64,000 nucleotides of DNA from Candidatus Anammoxibacter sp. (GTDB lineage Bacteria > Planctomycetota > Brocadiia > Brocadiales > Anammoxibacteraceae). A program made the position numbers and the translations under genes. How positions within the stretch are numbered: the stretch's first letter is position 1; each line of letters begins with the position of its first letter. The notes under the pieces were generated by a model, which was not told where the DNA came from, made no database searches, and worked only from the letters and a program-made list of their open reading frames with translations. Of the stretch, positions 34,698 through 44,691 are shown piece after piece. The stretch lies in contig JAIQZO010000036.1 in NCBI GenBank assembly GCA_021777055.1, forward strand, positions 124,001 to 188,000. The letters are read 5' to 3'.

Positions 34698-36362
34698 TTA
34701 CGGCCTCTTCCCTGTCTTCAACTTTTTCCCCAACCGTTTTAGCGCAGGGCAGTTATCATATGGATCCAGATGGATATTTATTATACTAAAACTTTCCGTA
34801 TTAGAACATGCTACTGACCACGCCTTTACAAACTCTGTTTCAGTACGCACTTCACACCCCCACCCCTTACCAATAACTTCAGGAATCTTATCATAACGCC
34901 AATCTTGGATATCATTGTATTCTCCTTCCTTAATATAACGTTCCGTTGCATACCCTTTATTGTTCAAAACTATTATTACCGGCGATAAGCCTTGACGGGC
35001 AATTGATGTAAGTTCCATACCCGTCATCTGAAACGCTCCGTCACCAACAAGAACAACCGTCCGCAATTCCGAATTGGCAAGGCTTACACCCAAGCTCGCT
35101 GGTACTGAATAACCCATTGAGGTGTAATAAGCAGGCGCTATAAATTCTGTATTTTTGTGCATTATCAGGTCTATAGCACCAAAAAGAGATAAACCTATAT
35201 CACAAATTACAACCATGTTGTCTTCCAGAAGATCATTCAGACGCAGAAAAAAACGCCCGGCATTTATAGGTACATTTGATGTCTTAGTACTAAGCTTTTT
35301 CTTTGCAGGCATATCTGGAAGTTTTGCATTTCGCTTCTTTATTTTAGACTTCACCAGTCCTTTTACAAAATCCGGAAAAAGGATATCTTGATAATTGTGA
35401 TATCTTATCTGTATCTTTTCAGACGTAGCCTCAATAGTATGTGATCTATCAAGCTTAAAACTAAACCCCAGATTAACATCAGTCAGAAACGTACCAAGCA
35501 TAAGCAAACAGTCAGACGATTCTATATATTTCTGGACCTCCGGCCTTCCCATCCCCCCTTCATAAACACCTATATATCCAGATCGCATTTCACTTATTAC
35601 TGATTTTCCGAGAATCGTAACTGCAACCGGAATTCCGGTTTTATCCATAAGCTTTATCAACTCATTACCAAGTTCATACCTGTGCAATTCAACGTCAGCA
35701 AGAATAGCCGGTTTTTTAGCCATATTCAACATTGACACCGCATCCTTTAACGCCTCTTTAAGAGCCAAGCCATTACTCTTTTCTTCTGTCGATTTGTTGA
35801 TGTATGGATATTGCGGTTTTACAGAGACCATATCACTTGGAAGTTCAATATATACAGGACGTTTACTCTTCCAGCAAACAGCCAATGCGTCATCAATTTT
35901 CTGAAATGCTATTTGTTCATCATCTAAGACAACAGAAGCCGCTGTAATCTGATCAAATATCTCTTTTTGTGTTGAGAAGCTCCTTACCTTATGATGAAGC
36001 ATAGGATCATTAACCCTCTTATGCAATGCAGGAGAACCGGAAATCACAACAACCGGCGCCTTTTCAGCATATGCTCCTGCTATGGAGTTAACCAGATTTA
36101 ATCCTCCAACACAGTAAGTAACACAACAAGCACCAATACCGTTAATTCTAGCGTAGGCATCTGCCGCAAACCCCGCGCCATCTTCCTTCGCAGTTCCAAC
36201 CACCTTTATGCGACTCTTGTAAAGCATATCATAAAAATCCAACACATAATCACCAGGAATACCAAACACATGACGAATCCCGTAATCTTTCAAACGCTCA
36301 ATAAGATACTCGCCGATGCTTAGTCTGTTACCAGAAGAACGCAACATTTCTTTTTGTACCAT
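34698..36362 (-). CDS. Thiamine-diphosphate-dependent 2-oxoacid decarboxylase
   Basis: The start MVQKEMLRSSGN (36362) is preferred to an upstream start that adds a hydrophobic stretch; about 554 residues. It has the three-domain layout of pyruvate/indolepyruvate decarboxylases. The N-terminal GIRHVFGIPGDYVLDFYDML is followed by the TPP-activating glutamate in GTAKEDGAGFAADAYAR. The C-terminal TPP/Mg motif is VGDGAFQMTGMELTSIARQG with NNKGYATERYI. It converts a 2-oxoacid to an aldehyde and CO2; which acid is not clear. It lies 84 bp after the endonuclease Q gene on the same strand, possibly cotranscribed. Confidence 0.85.
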   Translation of the reverse strand: MVQKEMLRSSGNRLSIGEYLIERLKDYGIRHVFGIPGDYVLDFYDMLYKSRIKVVGTAKEDGAGFAADAYARINGIGACCVTYCVGGLNLVNSIAGAYAEKAPVVVISGSPALHKRVNDPMLHHKVRSFSTQKEIFDQITAASVVLDDEQIAFQKIDDALAVCWKSKRPVYIELPSDMVSVKPQYPYINKSTEEKSNGLALKEALKDAVSMLNMAKKPAILADVELHRYELGNELIKLMDKTGIPVAVTILGKSVISEMRSGYIGVYEGGMGRPEVQKYIESSDCLLMLGTFLTDVNLGFSFKLDRSHTIEATSEKIQIRYHNYQDILFPDFVKGLVKSKIKKRNAKLPDMPAKKKLSTKTSNVPINAGRFFLRLNDLLEDNMVVICDIGLSLFGAIDLIMHKNTEFIAPAYYTSMGYSVPASLGVSLANSELRTVVLVGDGAFQMTGMELTSIARQGLSPVIIVLNNKGYATERYIKEGEYNDIQDWRYDKIPEVIGKGWGCEVRTETEFVKAWSVACSNTESFSIINIHLDPYDNCPALKRLGKKLKTGKRP

Positions 36363-36446
36363 TTTTTCTCTTAATAGAAATAAAAAAAGAGCTATCCCTG
36401 TGAATATCAACACTTTCCTGAAGAAATAACACAAGAGATAACTAGG

Positions 36447-37733
36447 TCAATTAAACTTCAACATCTGCCCATACGATGGATTTAATTCCTCTTTGCGAAA
36501 AACTTTTATAGAACCATATTTACCATCATAACCGGACTCACAGATAATATCACCTTTTCGAACACGTTTTACGGCTTCACCTAGCTTCGCGGAATACCTC
36601 TGTTTAATCTCAGCAACTGGAACATTAAGAAGTAGATTGAAATCTGACCCAAACAGATTTATCACTCGGCAGTACTCGGACAACACAGTTTTAGTTGTAG
36701 GGCCTTTACCAATTATCTCACTTAATACCTCGGGAAGCGGTATAAGGCATTTATACATTGGAGCATTATCTGTAAATGACGGGACCTCTCTATCTGCCAG
36801 TTCAAGAACTCTGGACATCACACCTTTTGTTACCGTCATTTTGCAGTAGGGACATATCTCTTTAATCTTTATTGTCTCGTCAGGCTTAAGGCATACGTTG
36901 CACTTTCGATGACCGTCGAGATGATACTTCCCCTCTTCAGGAAAGAACTCAATAGTACCAACAAATTCGTTACGGTTATTGGATTTCAAAGCATCTCGCA
37001 TTGAGAAAAAATCAAATCCTGTATCTAACAGATTAGCCTCTCTACCAAGTTTTGAAGGAGAATGACAGTCAGAATTAGAGACTAAAGTAAATCTGTCCAG
37101 TGCGGAAATCAGCCTGTTCATACGGGGATCTGAGGAAAGTCCTGTTTCCAATGCAAAAATGTATGGTGATAGATCTCCAAAACACTCTTCAACACTATCA
37201 AAACCTGATTTTGAACCAAACAGGGAAAACCACGGGGTCCAAACATGTGCAGGAACCATAAATCCATGAGGACAGATATTTAAAAATATTTCAAGTAGAT
37301 CGTGTACATCAAGGCCAAGAATCGGTCTACCATCTGACACAAGGTTTCCGATCAAAACAAGCTGCTTATTTAACTTTTCTACGGAATCAAAGTCTGGAAC
37401 GTGAAGAATGACATGTATTTTCCTAACCCTATTGTATTTCTTATAAATACAACTTATTTCTGAAGTAAGCGTAAACCTTGTAGGTATTGGTAGCGGCTCT
37501 ATACCATCCAATGCATCTGGAGCTTTTTCATCCTTTAATCTAAACAATCCTGGCTCGGCAGGTATAAGATTTTCCTTTAAACATAATAACCAATCAGGAT
37601 GTGTAAAATCACCGGTTCCTATAACATTAATACCTTTGACACGAGCCCACGCAAAAAGTCCAGGCAAATTACTATTCTTGCTCGTCGCTCTTGAAAAATA
37701 TGAGTGTGTATGGAAGTCCGCTATATATTTCAT
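36447..37733 (-). CDS. Endonuclease Q-type PHP-family DNA repair nuclease
   Basis: This 428-residue protein has a PHP metal core: DFHTHSYFSRATSK, INVIGTGDFTHPDWL, SEISCIYKK, MVPAHVWTPWFSLFGSKSGFD, ALETGLSSDP, SNSDCHSPSKLGREAN, and GTIEFFPEEGKYHLDGHR. A four-cysteine zinc site (CNVC ... CPYC) follows. These match EndoQ, which cuts DNA 5' of deaminated bases (uracil, hypoxanthine) and abasic sites; it is best known from archaea and occurs in some bacteria. A C-terminal extension to 428 residues includes further helices. No DNA repair partner is adjacent except RecD2 1.5 kb away. Confidence 0.87.
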   Translation of the reverse strand: MKYIADFHTHSYFSRATSKNSNLPGLFAWARVKGINVIGTGDFTHPDWLLCLKENLIPAEPGLFRLKDEKAPDALDGIEPLPIPTRFTLTSEISCIYKKYNRVRKIHVILHVPDFDSVEKLNKQLVLIGNLVSDGRPILGLDVHDLLEIFLNICPHGFMVPAHVWTPWFSLFGSKSGFDSVEECFGDLSPYIFALETGLSSDPRMNRLISALDRFTLVSNSDCHSPSKLGREANLLDTGFDFFSMRDALKSNNRNEFVGTIEFFPEEGKYHLDGHRKCNVCLKPDETIKIKEICPYCKMTVTKGVMSRVLELADREVPSFTDNAPMYKCLIPLPEVLSEIIGKGPTTKTVLSEYCRVINLFGSDFNLLLNVPVAEIKQRYSAKLGEAVKRVRKGDIICESGYDGKYGSIKVFRKEELNPSYGQMLKFN

Positions 37734-38066
37734 TAAGCAAATATTCTTAAAATTACCATATTCTCAGTTTACAGAGTAAACCAGGTGCATCTAATAGTCA
37801 GAATTCAGAAAGTACAGAATAGTAAACTTTCTTCCATACTACTAAATCGAGAAACCCACGCACGTTTTCTGACTACCAAATCCTTGAGCCTTATGTCGCT
37901 GACAAGTTACAAGCAGTATAACATTAAACTATTTAGCCTGTCTAAAATTTTCTTTTGTTTCCAGGAATTGGGTGTAGAGTTTTTTTTTGATTTGTACTAA
38001 AATGTATATAAGGCATAATGTTTTCAGCCATTTATAGTATATTTGAATAAAATATAATATAGAAAC
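37734..38066. other. Divergent intergenic region EndoQ / HD-GYP
   Basis: About 330 bp with no recognised gene. It presumably holds promoters for both divergent genes; I could not define boxes with confidence. Confidence 0.35.
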
Positions 38067-39170
38067 ATGATAGTTACAATAAAAGCACCTGAACTAAAAA
38101 TTGGAATGTTTATCGACATTTCAAGTTCCTGGTACAAGAATCCATTCTGGGTTGATAAATTCACAATAACATCAGATGACCAAATAAACAAGATACTTGA
38201 TGCCGGTATAGAAAAAGCAAATGTTGATACAATAAGAAGCAAGGCTATTATCAAAGGATTAAAAGATATAAATAATGAAAAAGAGGAGAAAAACTATACT
38301 ATTATAAAAAATGAGGATCAGGAAAAGAAACAGGTGCTACATGACTATCACAATCAGAGAACTGGTTTATTGCACCCTCCACCTGACAATATTTTCGATA
38401 ACATTTTTGCAACAAACTCAGATGATCTCTTAACATCAGAAATAAAAGATGCTATCAGGGACATAAAATCGCCACCTGACATCCGTGCAAGAATCATTTA
38501 TAGATACGGCCTCGGGGTGATGAAATATCTTTTTAATCATCCTGAACCTGAAGTGATAAAAGCATCAAAAAAAGAGTTAACCTACATAACTGAAATGATA
38601 GTTGCAGAGCCAAAAACCGCTTCATTTTTAATTAATGTTGTTTCTAATGATAAAAACATTTTCACCCATTGCGTTAATGTAGGAATTAAAGCAACCCTTC
38701 TGGCAATCTCCATGTACGGAAAGACAGATAAGTATGACTTGCCTGAATTAGGAGCAAATTTCTTTCTTCATGATATAGGGGCAACTAAGATTGATACAAA
38801 CATTGTAAACAAACCCGGAAAAGTAACAGACGAAGAATTTGAACAGATAAAATTGCATCCTTTTCTTGGATACAAGATATTAGATGATCTGGAACTCTTA
38901 AACTTTGATACATGGACGGTTACAATGCATCATCATGAGCGAGCAGATGGAAGTGGTTATCCCTCAGGAATAAAAAAGAATGATATCCACCCGTTTGCCC
39001 TTATCTGTGGCATAGCGGATGTTTATGATGCTTTAACATCTAGACGCCTATACAGAACCGACCGAAACAAACCCGTTGCAGCTATAAAGATAATAATGGA
39101 CGAAATGTTGCCACACTTTGGATCTCAACTCCTTACAGAATTTGTATTACTGTTTAAGAATAGAAATTGA
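38067..39170 (+). CDS. HD-GYP domain cyclic-di-GMP phosphodiesterase
   Basis: This 367-residue soluble protein has an N-terminal DUF3391-like segment (IKAPELKIGMFIDIS, about 1-60), a linker, then HD-GYP at about 170-360. Metal-binding HD is in FFLHDIGATKIDTNI, later histidines in LHPFLGYKIL and MHHHERADGSGYPSG (the GYP motif), and IADVYDALTSRRLYR. It hydrolyses c-di-GMP to GMP or pGpG. With the PilZ protein at 219 it shows that c-di-GMP signalling is present in this genome. There is no receiver domain. Confidence 0.92.
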   Translation: MIVTIKAPELKIGMFIDISSSWYKNPFWVDKFTITSDDQINKILDAGIEKANVDTIRSKAIIKGLKDINNEKEEKNYTIIKNEDQEKKQVLHDYHNQRTGLLHPPPDNIFDNIFATNSDDLLTSEIKDAIRDIKSPPDIRARIIYRYGLGVMKYLFNHPEPEVIKASKKELTYITEMIVAEPKTASFLINVVSNDKNIFTHCVNVGIKATLLAISMYGKTDKYDLPELGANFFLHDIGATKIDTNIVNKPGKVTDEEFEQIKLHPFLGYKILDDLELLNFDTWTVTMHHHERADGSGYPSGIKKNDIHPFALICGIADVYDALTSRRLYRTDRNKPVAAIKIIMDEMLPHFGSQLLTEFVLLFKNRN

Positions 39171-39283
39171 TGTTGCACGTCAATAATAACCCCGTTGAGA
39201 ATATGCAGCACCTCCCGATATAATAAGTCTGACAACATACCATACCTTAATCGTTTCCTACAAAAGAAAATATTTGAAAAAGA

Positions 39284-41617
39284 ATGCAAGATCACAACAA
39301 GCTTAATAGCCGTCCTAGAGACATCAAAGACCTAACAATAACCGGCATTGTAGAAAGAATTGTATACATTAATGAAGAAAATCTTTATACAGTTGCAGTT
39401 GTTCAGGAAGAATCTAAACATGATGTTACAACCATAGTTGGAAACTTTACATCAATATCTCCCGGCGAAACCCTTGAACTTAAGGGGCAATGGATAATTA
39501 ATAAAAAATTTGGTGAGCAATTTAAGGTCACTGAGTTCCATTCAATTATTCCATCTACTGTTTATGCAATAAGAAAATACCTTGGATCAGGATTAGTAAA
39601 AGGAATAGGGGAGAAATTTGCGGAAAGGATAGTAAACAGGTTTGGAGCAAACACATTAAACGTTATAGAAAATGACGCAAGTCGATTGTCAATCATAGAA
39701 GGAATGGGCAAGAAGAGAATCTCATGTATAAAACAAGCGTGGGACGAACAAAAAGAGATCAGAGAGATAATGATTTTTCTTCAAGGATGTGGTGTAGGAT
39801 GCGCGAACGCAGTAAAGATATATAAAGAGTATGGTAATTCCTCTATTGCTATTTTGAAAGAGAATCCTTATAAAATGGCAATGGACATTTCGGGCATTGG
39901 ATTTAAGACTGCGGATAGCATTGCTCAAAAGATGGGGATACCGTTTAACTCTAAAGTCAGGGTCGAAGCAGGAATCATATTTATCTTATATGAGACTGCA
40001 ATTGAGGGACACGTATTCTGCCCTTTTACGGAATTATTAAGAAGGGGGCAAAAAATACTGGGTGTCTCAAAGGAGGACATCGATACCGCGACTTTAGAAC
40101 TAAAGGACAACGGGTTTATAGTAGTAAACAATATTGAAGAAAGAGATGATACCGCTGTATATTTGAAAAGTTACTACATGGCTGAAGAAAGTGTTTGCAA
40201 AAGACTTATACAAATAGAGAATTATCATGGACAGTTTCCAAATATTAACATTGATAAAGCCGTCAATTGGGTATCAGAATACCTGGATATACAGTTATCA
40301 GAAAAACAGGAAGATGCTATCCGAACAGCAATAGAGAACTCCGTAACGGTAATTACCGGAGGACCAGGAGTGGGAAAGACAACGATAATTAACTCTATCA
40401 TCAAGATATTAGAGATGAAGGGACAGAGAATACTCCTTGCCGCTCCCACCGGAAGGGCAGCAAAAAAACTCTCCGAATCCACAGGCCGAAACTCAATGAC
40501 AATACACAGGCTACTGAAATTCAGTGCAAAAAAGAGGATCTTTGAGTTTAATGAAATTAACCAGTTACCGGTGGACATACTAATAATAGACGAGGTTTCC
40601 ATGATAGACATCAACCTCATGAACCATTTACTAAGAGCAGTACCATTTGCCGCTAAGCTAATTCTTGTAGGCGATATAGATCAACTACCTTCCGTTGGTC
40701 CGGGCAATGTGTTAAGGGATATTATAAACGCTGAAGTGGTTGCAACTGTCCGATTAACAGAGATTTTCAGACAGTCTGGTGAAAGCTTGATTGTAGAAAA
40801 TGCACATAAGATTAATCATGGCGAACTCCCATCCTTACCGTCAATTGGGATATTCACAAACAACCTTCCCGAAAAGAATCGCATACCAACTAGCAAAGAT
40901 ATCTCAAGAAATGAGATTCATAAAGAAGACCGAGCAATTTCAGATCATCACCGAAGTGTAAGCAGAAAAGGACTCCCGGATTTCTTTTTTATAGAGTGTG
41001 AAGACCCAAAAGAGATTGCCTCCAATATAACAAAATTGTGCCAATATGAGATTCCAAAGATCTTTGGTTTTGATAATTTCAAGGATATACAGGTACTGAC
41101 ACCAATGCATAAAGGAGATACAGGGGCAGCAGCACTGAACAGCCAGCTGCAGGAGAAACTCAATCCTGATCAGAAATCAATCATAGGTTTTGCCAGAAAA
41201 TTTTGTATAAATGATAAGGTCATGCAAATCAAAAACAACTATGATAAAGATGTGTTTAATGGAGATATCGGACGTATTGTAGGTATTAATAGGAATGACG
41301 GTTACGTATCTATTGAATATGACAGAAACACAATCAAATACGAACTGTCAGAACTGGATGAAATAGTATTATCTTATGCCATAACAATTCACAAATCACA
41401 AGGAAACGAATACCCGGCAGTAGTAATCCCAATAACAACTCAACACTATATCATGTTGCAACGTAACCTTATCTATACGGCAATCACGAGGGGTAAGAAA
41501 CTAGTGGTAATTGTTGGGACTAAAAAGGCCATAAAGATAGCGGTAGCAAATAATAAAATAAGCCATAGATGTTCACTGCTTAAAGATAGATTATTAGAAG
41601 CAAAGAGGGAATTTTAA
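39284..41617 (+). CDS. recD2: RecD2-family DNA helicase
   Basis: At 777 residues it has the extended N-terminal region of RecD2. An OB-like segment (TGIVERIVYINEENLYTVAVV) comes first, then helix-hairpin-helix parts (LVKGIGEKFAERIV, GMGKKRISCI, ISGIGFKTADSIA). The SF1B motor has Walker A TGGPGVGKTTI near 360, DEVSMID, GDIDQLPSVGPGNVL, and the C-terminal SYAITIHKSQGNEYPAVVIP and YTAITRGKK. It is a 5'-3' helicase acting without RecBC. A stretch at about 510-570 is low in conservation. Confidence 0.93.
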   Translation: MQDHNKLNSRPRDIKDLTITGIVERIVYINEENLYTVAVVQEESKHDVTTIVGNFTSISPGETLELKGQWIINKKFGEQFKVTEFHSIIPSTVYAIRKYLGSGLVKGIGEKFAERIVNRFGANTLNVIENDASRLSIIEGMGKKRISCIKQAWDEQKEIREIMIFLQGCGVGCANAVKIYKEYGNSSIAILKENPYKMAMDISGIGFKTADSIAQKMGIPFNSKVRVEAGIIFILYETAIEGHVFCPFTELLRRGQKILGVSKEDIDTATLELKDNGFIVVNNIEERDDTAVYLKSYYMAEESVCKRLIQIENYHGQFPNINIDKAVNWVSEYLDIQLSEKQEDAIRTAIENSVTVITGGPGVGKTTIINSIIKILEMKGQRILLAAPTGRAAKKLSESTGRNSMTIHRLLKFSAKKRIFEFNEINQLPVDILIIDEVSMIDINLMNHLLRAVPFAAKLILVGDIDQLPSVGPGNVLRDIINAEVVATVRLTEIFRQSGESLIVENAHKINHGELPSLPSIGIFTNNLPEKNRIPTSKDISRNEIHKEDRAISDHHRSVSRKGLPDFFFIECEDPKEIASNITKLCQYEIPKIFGFDNFKDIQVLTPMHKGDTGAAALNSQLQEKLNPDQKSIIGFARKFCINDKVMQIKNNYDKDVFNGDIGRIVGINRNDGYVSIEYDRNTIKYELSELDEIVLSYAITIHKSQGNEYPAVVIPITTQHYIMLQRNLIYTAITRGKKLVVIVGTKKAIKIAVANNKISHRCSLLKDRLLEAKREF

Positions 41618-41661
41618 GGAAAATATACTTTTGGCGAGGCAGAACAAAATCAATAAATGCC

Positions 41662-41696
41662 TTAACCGGAGCAATCTTGGTGATCACTCCGGTTAA
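41662..41696. terminator. Bidirectional terminator between recD2 and a Cys-rich gene
   Basis: TTAACCGGAG and CTCCGGTTAA form a perfect 10-bp stem around a 15-nt loop and are followed by AAAAA. It lies between convergent genes, 45 bp after recD2. Confidence 0.75.
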
Positions 41697-41704
41697 AAAA
41701 CGTT

Positions 41705-42016
41705 TTATGAACAGCCTCCGCCGCAGCATCCACCCGATTCAGCGGTGTCTTCCTTCACGCCAGGAATTTTTTCCGCCGAGCAAAGGTCATCTTTAGAAAC
41801 AGCAATACGTCCACATGAGCCGCATGAGTATTTAAGCGCTGAAACCTTTGGAGCACAAACATGCCTTGGATCGTTCGCTGTATCTCCACAGTAATCACAT
41901 ACAACAGTTTTTTCCGGCACAACAGGTGTGCACAAATGTCCACTTGCGGGTGCAGTCTTCCCGCATGTCTTACAGGAAAACGTCTCCGCCTCCCCAGCAT
42001 TATTATTACTAGACAT
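41705..42016 (-). CDS. Cysteine-rich small protein with three zinc-ribbon-like knuckles
   Basis: This 103-residue protein is preceded by GGAG. Three repeated CxxC units occur: FSCKTCGKTAPASGHLC, VVCDYCGDTANDPRHVC and YSCGSCGRIAVSKDDLC, each followed by a third C about 11 residues on. The C-terminus CCGGGCS could bind another metal. It resembles treble zinc-knuckle proteins, but I do not recognise a named family. It is probably a metal-binding cytoplasmic protein. The small FmdB-type protein next upstream ends in a similar Cys/Gly-rich tail. Confidence 0.7.
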   Translation of the reverse strand: MSSNNNAGEAETFSCKTCGKTAPASGHLCTPVVPEKTVVCDYCGDTANDPRHVCAPKVSALKYSCGSCGRIAVSKDDLCSAEKIPGVKEDTAESGGCCGGGCS

Positions 42017-42099
42017 AAATAACTCCTTTCTTGGTATAAACCTTAACTAAACAATAAATAAATCTACATTTTTTTCAATATCAATACACTTTTTATCCG

Positions 42100-42336
42100 G
42101 ACGCATTTGGTAGAGCACTATAGTATTACTTTACAAAAACTTCTTTTTTTAAAAAGATTTTGTAGTTTTTATTGAATACAGGAGTCAGAAGTCAGAATAA
42201 TAGAAAACATAATTCAGAAAGTGAACATAAATTTGCAATTAATAATTCTACTGTAAAACAAACAGAGATCGATGCTTTATTCTGAATTCTGTCTCCTGAC
42301 TCCCGTATTCTGGTTGCGGCTTTGCCGCGATATGCA
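42100..42336 (+). repeat. Dispersed repeat B, copy 1
   Basis: Starts CTATAGTATTACTTTACAAA, has AAACTTCTTTTTTTAAA, ACAGGAGTCAGAAGTCAG and TGAATTCTGTCTCCTGA, and ends GGTTGCGGCTTTGCCGC. The same order is found at 45112-45339 and 59392-59625. It shares its hairpin end with family A. The hairpin end faces the 3' end of the FmdB-type gene. Confidence 0.75.
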
Positions 42337-42365
42337 TTTATCCACTAGTAACGCAAAACCTGTCT

Positions 42366-42593
42366 CTAACCCATATTCATTCCGCACATACCTGAACCAC
42401 ATTTACTTGGAGCACAGGAAGGAACACTTCCTTCGCATGAAGGTAGATTAGATGACGCTCCTTTTGAAAATGTCGAAAAAACTTTCTCAGACGATAGACT
42501 TCCACATTTAGGGCAAACAGGCTTTTCATCCGCCCTCTGCAAATGTTCATATCGTTCATTACAACCACTACATTCAAATTCATAAATTGGCAT
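42366..42593 (-). CDS. FmdB-family zinc-ribbon protein
   Basis: This 75-residue protein begins MPIYEFECSGCNERYEHLQR and continues PVCPKCGSLSSEKVFSTFS, the regulatory FmdB/CxxC-CxxC zinc ribbon found in many bacteria. A Cys-rich tail (SCEGSVPSCAPSKCGSGMCGMNMG) is common in such proteins. The role is unclear; FmdB was first linked to formamidase and amidase regulation. It may form a unit with the Cys-rich gene downstream, although a repeat separates them. Confidence 0.85.
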   Translation of the reverse strand: MPIYEFECSGCNERYEHLQRADEKPVCPKCGSLSSEKVFSTFSKGASSNLPSCEGSVPSCAPSKCGSGMCGMNMG

Positions 42594-42957
42594 TATCTAT
42601 CCCCCCCTCCACTCAAACCACCGTTAGAAAACGTAAATAAAAACAAGTACGTTTAAAATATTTTCATAAAGAAATACGTAACAAATCAAATCAAAAAAAT
42701 TATTTCAGATGTTGATCAGAAAATTTAGAGTAACATTAATTATCAATATTGTCAAGATAGCTGTTTTTTCATCAACAACACTATCTGTAACTCTAAAGGC
42801 TCGACTAAAAATAACTCCTGTTTTTCGTTTTTGATTCAGACACTATAATTCCGCGAATTTGTCTGCCACATTTTGTAAGATGTCATATATATCAATAGCT
42901 TACAAAAGCAATAATTTACAAAATTACAAGTATTCCAGGATGTGTTTTTGATTAATT

Positions 42958-43040
42958 TGTTTAATCTGATTTCGGCGAACCAGATGATTAGCCTTAGCGA
43001 TGTTACGGATGTGGAGATTGAGGAAAGTCGATATGAATAT
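42958..43040 (+). repeat. Short shared repeat E, copy 1
   Basis: ATTAGCCTTAGCGATGTTAC then GGATGTGGAGATTGAGGAAA resembles the segment at 61385-61440 (CTTAGCCACGTTGAGGATTT then GGAGATTGGAAAAG). Both are next to divergent AT-rich sequence. Non-coding origin or a decayed gene is equally possible. Confidence 0.35.
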
Positions 43041-43062
43041 GAGAGCAAAAAAAACACCAGGC

Positions 43063-44592
43063 TCACCCCATACCAATCGCCTTCATTAATGCATATGCCT
43101 TATGTAATGTCTCTTCATACTCACAAACCGGATCAGAATCAGCAACAATCCCCCCACCTACCTGAAAATAAGCCATTCCATCTTTCATCATAAATAACCT
43201 TATAGCCATACTGAGATCAATATTTCCATCAAAGCCTATATAACCTATAGCTCCAGTATAAACACTGCGCCTTGTGGATTCCAGTTCATCAATTATCTCC
43301 ATTGCTCTAATCTTAGGTGCACCTGTAATAGATCCACCTGGAAAAACAGCTTTTATTAAATCAACAATGTCGTGTTTCCTATTAAGATTACCTTCTATTG
43401 TTGATACCAAATGATGCACAGTAGCATAGGACTCCAGCACCTTTTTCTCAACTACATTCACTGAACCGTAATCACAAACCCGACCTAAATCGTTCCTCTC
43501 AAGATCAACAATCATTGTCAATTCCGCATTATCTTTTACGCTGCATAGAAGTTCATCCCTAATTTTCATGTCAGCCGCCAAATCAACACATCGCGGGCGA
43601 GTACCTTTTATAGGTCTGATCTGAGCAGTAACCTCCCTTTTGATATTAAACCTGTTATTATTATCAACCGCCCGTGTGCAAAGCAGCCTTTCAGGAGAAG
43701 AACTAATAGTATAAAAGCCGTCAAATCCCATAAAGGATGAAAAGGGAGAAGGGTTAATAACCCTCAGCCGCTCATAAAGTTCATAAGGTAGCATCTCTGT
43801 CTCAGCTTTAAAACGTTGGGAAAGGTTTACCTGATATATATCACCGGCATTTATATACTCCTTCGCCCTTATAACGGCATCAATATAGCCCTCTTTAGTA
43901 AACGTAGATGTAACATTTCCCCGGTTAGCTGTCATTTGCAGATCATTAACCGATTGAAAAAGTTGTTCACTCAATTCCAGATTAATCGGGTTTAATAACT
44001 TTGTTAGTTTTCCACAATCTTGTTTAGATCCGTCTACTTTACCCCTTACATACCCTTGGTGTATTCTCTTTATCATCCGATCGATCTTATCTTCAGCGTT
44101 ATCACTACTTTTAAACTTTAATGAGATTATATAACATCTATCCGAACCATTCTCAAACATCACAAAGGTATCAAAGAAGCCAAAACACATCTCTGGGAAA
44201 CCCACATCATCAATTGTTGTGTATGGAACATTTTCAATGAAATGGCACATATCATATGATATATAGCCAACTGCCCCACCAAGAAACGGAATATCCTTTA
44301 TGCGTGAGTCGTCATTAAGATCTTTAATTTCAAATTCATTTAAAATGTCTCTAAGATGCTCAAACGGATCCCCACATTTCCTAATGGTCTCATTCCCCAT
44401 TTCGATAACTGTAGTTGAACCTGTTAACTTTATTTTTAGAAATGGTTCAACACCTATAAACGAATATTTACTAAACGGATTTCCAGGTACAGCACTATCA
44501 AGGAAAAAGATATCTCTATGATCCTTAAGACTCTGAAATATTTCGTGAATAGTTAAATCAGGCCCCAATCCCCTAATCACAAACTCTGCCAT
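43063..44592 (-). CDS. pabB: Aminodeoxychorismate synthase component I / anthranilate synthase I family
   Basis: This 509-residue chorismate-binding enzyme has an N-terminal domain (about 1-200), then the catalytic half: AGDIYQVNLSQRF, SSPERLL, IRPIKGTRPRC, DNAELTMIVDLERNDLGRVCDYGSV, VHHLVSTIEG, and FPGGSITGAPKIRAMEII, ending GGGIVADSDPVCEYEETLHKA. PIKGTRPR is the PabB form (lysine) rather than the alanine of TrpE, so I favour 4-amino-4-deoxychorismate synthesis for folate. No glutamine amidotransferase gene is adjacent. The minus-strand gene starts at ATG 44592. Confidence 0.85.
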   Translation of the reverse strand: MAEFVIRGLGPDLTIHEIFQSLKDHRDIFFLDSAVPGNPFSKYSFIGVEPFLKIKLTGSTTVIEMGNETIRKCGDPFEHLRDILNEFEIKDLNDDSRIKDIPFLGGAVGYISYDMCHFIENVPYTTIDDVGFPEMCFGFFDTFVMFENGSDRCYIISLKFKSSDNAEDKIDRMIKRIHQGYVRGKVDGSKQDCGKLTKLLNPINLELSEQLFQSVNDLQMTANRGNVTSTFTKEGYIDAVIRAKEYINAGDIYQVNLSQRFKAETEMLPYELYERLRVINPSPFSSFMGFDGFYTISSSPERLLCTRAVDNNNRFNIKREVTAQIRPIKGTRPRCVDLAADMKIRDELLCSVKDNAELTMIVDLERNDLGRVCDYGSVNVVEKKVLESYATVHHLVSTIEGNLNRKHDIVDLIKAVFPGGSITGAPKIRAMEIIDELESTRRSVYTGAIGYIGFDGNIDLSMAIRLFMMKDGMAYFQVGGGIVADSDPVCEYEETLHKAYALMKAIGMG

Positions 44593-44691
44593 AATCTTTA
44601 ATCAGCATCTCATGGCACAAAGCCACAACACCGCACAATTAGTAATTTGTATAAGATAAACACCGAAAAGCATTACTTTAAGAAACATATT

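Noticed and set aside
41755..42000. Alternative frame in the Cys-rich gene
   Set aside because: The CxxC-bearing frame at 41705-42016 has a ribosome site and a regular pattern; this frame has neither.
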